Positions 5,849-7,998 of a stretch of DNA of 7,998 nt are shown here, one piece after another. The position numbers were made by a program, and so were the translations under genes. The stretch lies in assembly GCA_021782195.1 (NCBI GenBank), contig JAJXVI010000073.1:448-8445 (forward strand), in the 5' to 3' direction. Positions within the stretch are counted from its first letter, which is position 1. Each line of letters begins with the position of its first letter. The notes under the pieces are model-generated. The model ran no database searches and had not been told where the DNA came from. It worked only from the letters and a program-made list of their open reading frames with translations. The DNA is from a bacterium. Lineage in GTDB: Bacteria; Vulcanimicrobiota; Xenobia; RGZZ01.

Positions 5849-6396
5849 GGGTTGGGTTTCCCCTGTTCGGGTGACCTCTTGTTGAACGCCTCCGACTGGC
5901 CGCGGGGAATGCTCAGGTACTGCCACGCTTCGCCTTTGAAGTGCTTGGCGAGGATCACGATCTGGCCCGCGTGCTGGCCGTAGTGCGAAATCTGACGCAG
6001 AATTGCGGTGACCGCGGGCATCGACTCTCCGCGAATGACGACCTCTCGCTCGAGGTCTCCGGGTTGGAGCGCGTCCAGCGCCGCGTCGAGGCAGGCCCAT
6101 CCATCCTGCCAGACCTGCAGCAACTCCGAGCGTGGCATGGTCTGCTCCAGGAACTCGCCGTCGCGGTGGCGATCGGGTTTTTCGCCGTCACTGGTCAGGA
6201 AGTTGACCCAGCGCGAACCCATGTTGCCGGCCATGTGGCGCATGATGACCGCGATGCTGTTCTGGTCTGGATTAAGCTGGAGGAAAAGGGTTTCATCGTC
6301 GAGTTGAGCGACGGCGCGCTCGACGAGGCGGCGGGTCTTGCGAAATTCGTGGCGAGCGGCATCGACTGTTGCGTGGTGGAGAGCAGAATCTGTCAT
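5845..6396 (-). CDS. DinB-like / DUF1572 family protein
   Basis: This 183-residue protein belongs to the DinB/YfiT-like four-helix bundle superfamily and most resembles DUF1572. Visible marks are NSIAVIMRHMAGNMGSRW (46-63), FLTSDGEKPDRHRDGEF (66-82) and ISHYGQHAGQIVILAKHFKG (136-155). H54, H138 and H142 occupy the places of the usual metal-binding histidine triad. Members include thiol-dependent metal enzymes, but DUF1572 proteins have no established reaction, so no substrate is assigned. There is no signal peptide, so it is cytoplasmic. The ATG at 6396 has GGA ten bases upstream; an in-frame GTG at 6411 would add five residues and has no binding site. Its stop codon overlaps the GTG of the following exported protein by four bases, so the two are made from one transcript, although their compartments differ. 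Confidence 0.88.
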   Translation of the reverse strand: MTDSALHHATVDAARHEFRKTRRLVERAVAQLDDETLFLQLNPDQNSIAVIMRHMAGNMGSRWVNFLTSDGEKPDRHRDGEFLEQTMPRSELLQVWQDGWACLDAALDALQPGDLEREVVIRGESMPAVTAILRQISHYGQHAGQIVILAKHFKGEAWQYLSIPRGQSEAFNKRSPEQGKPNP

Positions 6397-6708
6397 GGGG
6401 GACAGTTCCACGCCGCGAAGCCGCTGCCTGCTCGGGTCGGCTCCTGGTTCGCGGACGGCGCGCCAGTTTTTCGGTGCGGATTCGTCCCCCGCGGACGTGC
6501 TCGCGTCCCCCCGCCGGAGGCGACCGTTCGCGAAGACGCAGCGCGAGCGCGGACGACGGGGGCGTGACTCGCCAGATCACTCTGCCTGTGCTTGGGTTGC
6601 ACGTGTCCCCGAAATCCGGGATACCGGGTCTCTCCTGCCGGGCGATTCTAGGTTCAGCGATCGGCCTTGCGGGGATGAGCTGCCAGGCTTCGTCGTCCCC
6701 CCGCGGGC

Positions 6709-6738
6709 AATCGGAAACCGAATCGGAATCGGAAACGG
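6709..6738. repeat. Hexamer repeat, five units of AAxCGG type
   Basis: Five consecutive hexamers read AATCGG, AAACCG, AATCGG, AATCGG and AAACGG. On the minus strand this gives a run of CCGATT-like units, the source of the Pro-Ile dipeptides in the overlapping open frame. It looks like a short microsatellite directly beside the inverted-repeat cluster. Confidence 0.6.
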
Positions 6739-6740
6739 TA

Positions 6741-6813
6741 GCCTCCCTCTCCCTGCCAGAAGCATGGAAGACGGGCACCCAGGGAGGCAGGTGCCCACAC
6801 GTTTCGAACCGTG
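6741..6813. repeat. Interlocking inverted repeats, possible structured element
   Basis: Three pairings are visible. GCCTCCCT (6741-6748) is complementary to AGGGAGGC (6781-6788). GGGCACC (6773-6779) is complementary to GGTGCCC (6790-6796). CACGTTTCGAACCGTG (6798-6813) is a near-perfect palindrome around TTCGAA. The first two pairings cross each other, so they would be alternatives; forming both as a pseudoknot looks strained because only one base joins the stems. Whether this is transcribed, and from which strand, cannot be seen. Confidence 0.45.
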
Positions 6814-6863
6814 CTCCCACGCCACGATTGTACCCATTGTCATCTCCTGAGGCAAGAGTCCTC

Positions 6864-6890
6864 CTCAAGTTCCAGGCGCCAGAACTTGAG
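6864..6890. repeat. 9-bp inverted repeat with 9-base loop
   Basis: CTCAAGTTC (6864-6872) and GAACTTGAG (6882-6890) are exact reverse complements around CAGGCGCCA. A degenerate copy of one arm, CTCAACTTCC, follows at about 6896. The palindrome could be an operator or a hairpin; no T-run marks it as an intrinsic terminator. Confidence 0.5.
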
Positions 6891-6999
6891 TCTCCCTCAA
6901 CTTCCGTTTCCAATTTATTTCCGATTGAAAGGAATTCACCTGGTATTTTGGGGGGTCTGGTGATGAATCAGATTCAAGTCGCTCGTCCCCCACAGAACG

Positions 7000-7028
7000 C
7001 GGAAAGCCCCGCTTTCGCAGGGCTTCCG
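7000..7028 (-). terminator. Hairpin terminator downstream of tRNA-Thr
   Basis: On the minus strand, 12 bases after the encoded CCA end, CGGAAGCCC pairs with GGGCTTTCCG (one bulged base) around a ten-base loop. The GC-rich stem with an A/T-containing base is the usual shape of a tRNA terminator, although the following bases (CGTTCTG) are only weakly U-rich. Confidence 0.6.
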
Positions 7029-7039
7029 TGCGTTTCCGT

Positions 7040-7114
7040 TGGAGCCGCCGAAGGGAGTCGAACCCCCAACCTACGGTTTACAAAACCGTTGCTCTGCCAT
7101 TGAGCTACGGCGGC
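7040..7114 (-). tRNA. tRNA-Thr (anticodon UGU), CCA encoded
   Basis: The minus strand folds into a full cloverleaf of 75 bases including CCA. The acceptor stem GCCGCCG pairs with CGGCGGC. The D arm begins GCTC and closes with GAGC. The anticodon stem ACGGT/ACCGT encloses the seven-base loop TTTGTAA with anticodon TGT, which reads ACA threonine codons. The T loop is TTCGACT on a stem GGGGG/CCCTT with two G-U pairs. The discriminator base is T and the CCA end is encoded. A consensus promoter lies just upstream and a hairpin terminator just downstream, so this is a single-gene transcription unit. tRNA-Thr genes can serve as integration sites, but no integrase or attachment-site duplication is visible here. 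Confidence 0.97.
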
Positions 7115-7127
7115 GATGGACCTCCTG

Positions 7128-7156
7128 ATTCTAGGACAACGCGCGCGGCCTGTCAA
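7128..7156 (-). promoter_or_regulatory. Sigma-70-type promoter of tRNA-Thr
   Basis: On the minus strand TTGACA (7151-7156) and TAGAAT (7128-7133) are separated by exactly 17 bases. The predicted start of transcription near 7121 leaves a leader of about seven bases before the tRNA. The spacer contains CGCGCGCG, an unusually GC-rich stretch for a strong promoter. The promoter lies back to back with the exported-protein gene starting at 7197. Confidence 0.85.
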
Positions 7157-7196
7157 GTCAAGAGGGACCAGCGGCTCGCCGGTGAAATGTCGACCC

Positions 7197-7998
7197 ATGC
7201 GTTCTGGCTCTTTTTTTCTGGTACTTGTGCTCTCACTGTTTCTCGCTGTTGGCGTTCCCCAGCCTCTGTTCGCCCAGAATGGCTCGGGGACTCCCTCCCC
7301 CGTCGGCGACCCCGCGCCTGCCGCACCGCGGTCGGTAGAGCCCCCTCCCTTCCCCGTTGTTGCGCCTGACCCGAAGGCCGAGCCTCTCGACCCGCACGTG
7401 CTCCTCGACGGGAAGGTGCACGTGACCGAGCGCTGGTGGAACAGGTTTGAGTGGCGCTACCGGTTTGACAACGGCTCGAACGAGGCGATCAGCTCCGTGC
7501 ATCTCGTTGTCCCTGCAAAAGACTATGATTCTCGAATCCTGCCTGACGCGCCGGCTGGCTGGGTCGCCCGTCGTGAACGCGGTTCGGGGAAGTGGTCCGG
7601 AGACTGGGTCATTTCGTGGTTCGCCACTTCACCGGCCGCCAGGTTGCGGCGAGGCCACTGGATCGAGGTCGCCCTCCACTCGGGTGCACCGTTCGTGCTT
7701 CACGGCCTCAAGGCCCGCGTCGCCATCGGAACTTCTCCGACGCGCACCCTGCAGTATCCCTGGAACACGCGCTGGACCGGACTCCAGGCCCCGACGGTGC
7801 GAGGACGCAACCGAAAGTCAGGACGCAACACAGAACAAACCGTGCAACTCCCGTTCCCTTCCTTTTCCTTCCTGTCATACCCGTCCGATCACATGACAAT
7901 CGCCGAGGGGATTCGACATGATCGACTTTCCGCCGTTGTTTTTGGCCAGGGCGTTCACGACGGACGCATCTTCCAGATGACCATCCGCGCAGCTCATC
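7197..7998 (+). CDS. Exported protein of unknown function, N-terminal part (runs off right edge)
   Basis: The frame is open from the ATG at 7197 to the edge: 267 codons with no stop. Residues 1-26 (MRSGS, a hydrophobic core FFLVLVLSLFLAVGV, then PQPLFA before QNG) make a convincing signal peptide. Residues 31-65 are a Pro/Ala-rich linker. From about 68 onward the protein looks like beta-sheet with many aromatics (VHVTERWWNRFEWRYRFDNG at 75-94, then SVHLVVPAKDYDS). A WFATSPAARLRRGHWIEVAL segment follows at 141-160. I do not recognise the family; a secreted or surface beta-sandwich is a guess. Codon use is uniform with the rest of the window. An in-frame GTG at 7182 is an alternative start; neither start has a strong binding site. 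This is the only confident plus-strand gene, transcribed away from the tRNA. Confidence 0.75.
   Translation, partial: MRSGSFFLVLVLSLFLAVGVPQPLFAQNGSGTPSPVGDPAPAAPRSVEPPPFPVVAPDPKAEPLDPHVLLDGKVHVTERWWNRFEWRYRFDNGSNEAISSVHLVVPAKDYDSRILPDAPAGWVARRERGSGKWSGDWVISWFATSPAARLRRGHWIEVALHSGAPFVLHGLKARVAIGTSPTRTLQYPWNTRWTGLQAPTVRGRNRKSGRNTEQTVQLPFPSFSFLSYPSDHMTIAEGIRHDRLSAVVFGQGVHDGRIFQMTIRAAH

Larger units (their letters stand above)
6397..6999. other. About 600 bp without a convincing gene
   Basis: The gap separates the DinB gene from the tRNA terminator. Open frames cross it on both strands, but they are rich in Arg, Ser and Pro and look like GC-driven noise. The best candidate is minus 6577-6837 (86 codons), which has AGGAG six bases before its ATG. 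Its product is low-complexity (for example LPFPIPIRFPI, encoded by a hexamer repeat), so I do not call it a gene. What the gap does hold is repeats: a 7-bp inverted repeat (6413-6419 with 6448-6454), a hexamer array, several interlocking inverted repeats at 6741-6813 and a 9-bp palindromic repeat at 6864-6890. CGTCCCCC recurs four times (near 6486, 6506, 6694 and 6984). Confidence 0.5.

Noticed and set aside
5849..6100. Upstream extension of the exported-protein frame
   Set aside because: It overlaps the DinB gene in another frame and would bury the signal peptide.
6741..6796. H-type pseudoknot as a stable fold
   Set aside because: Both stems exist on paper, but only one base is available to cross an 8-bp stem, so simultaneous formation is doubtful; reported as alternative pairings.
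6577..6837. Minus-strand 86-codon frame with AGGAG before its ATG
   Set aside because: Apart from the binding-site-like sequence it is low-complexity, partly encoded by a hexamer repeat, and resembles nothing known; kept only as a note in the gap entry.
6369..7103. Plus-strand 244-codon frame
   Set aside because: It runs through the DinB start region, the repeat cluster, the tRNA terminator and into the tRNA gene, so it cannot be a real gene.
7028..7369. Plus-strand 113-codon frame over the tRNA and the exported gene
   Set aside because: It starts in the tRNA terminator, reads across the tRNA and then overlaps the exported-protein gene in another frame.
1..7998. CRISPR array, integrase or phage module, toxin-antitoxin pair
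   Set aside because: No regularly spaced repeats of suitable length and no recognisable proteins of these kinds occur in the window.

Overview
The window reads as chromosomal DNA from a GC-rich Gram-negative bacterium. The evidence is a type II secretion GspC-like protein with an inner-membrane anchor, a periplasmic DsbD-alpha-like domain and three proteins with N-terminal export signals. Nothing fixes the phylum. The PAS protein with its GCGTS/CxxC signature and the PAICS-like SAICAR synthase are unlike the enterobacterial versions and suggest a less-studied lineage (inference). There is no transposase, integrase, phage gene, CRISPR array or rRNA.

Layout, left to right. Seven of the eight protein genes and the only tRNA are on the minus strand; the last gene, cut by the right edge, is on the plus strand. 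(1) 1-340: N-terminal part of a PAS-domain sensory protein running off the left edge. (2) 341-998: two inverted repeats, a 66-codon gene with a good ribosome binding site, and a short 9-bp tandem repeat. (3) 999-2168: SAICAR synthase (purC) with a C-terminal extension that looks like a degenerate PurE domain. (4) 2303-2866: a stand-alone exported DsbD-alpha-like domain, preceded by four 11-bp tandem repeats. (5) 3020-3967: a GspC-like protein with HR and PDZ domains, its start overlapping the end of a DUF1848 protein (3946-4908) that carries a C-terminal Cx3Cx2C cluster. (6) 5051-6396: a translationally coupled pair, a DinB/DUF1572-type protein followed by an exported protein of unknown function. 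(7) 6397-6999: about 600 bp without a convincing gene but rich in inverted and hexamer repeats. (8) 7000-7156: a complete tRNA-Thr(UGU) unit with consensus promoter and terminator hairpin. (9) 7197-7998: the start of an exported protein of unknown function.

The genes do not form one recognisable pathway. DUF1848 and gspC overlap, as do DinB and the exported protein, so these pairs are probably co-transcribed. GspC stands without other gsp genes in view. Very long open frames on both strands over the GC-rich genes are shadows. Three real minus-strand genes sit inside longer open frames whose upstream portions overlap the neighbouring gene, so their starts were chosen from ribosome binding sites, overlaps and domain boundaries. 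I found no convincing new multi-gene system. The most unusual items are the purC C-terminal domain, the helically phased repeats before the DsbD-like gene, the two cysteine-cluster proteins, and the repeat-rich gap next to tRNA-Thr.
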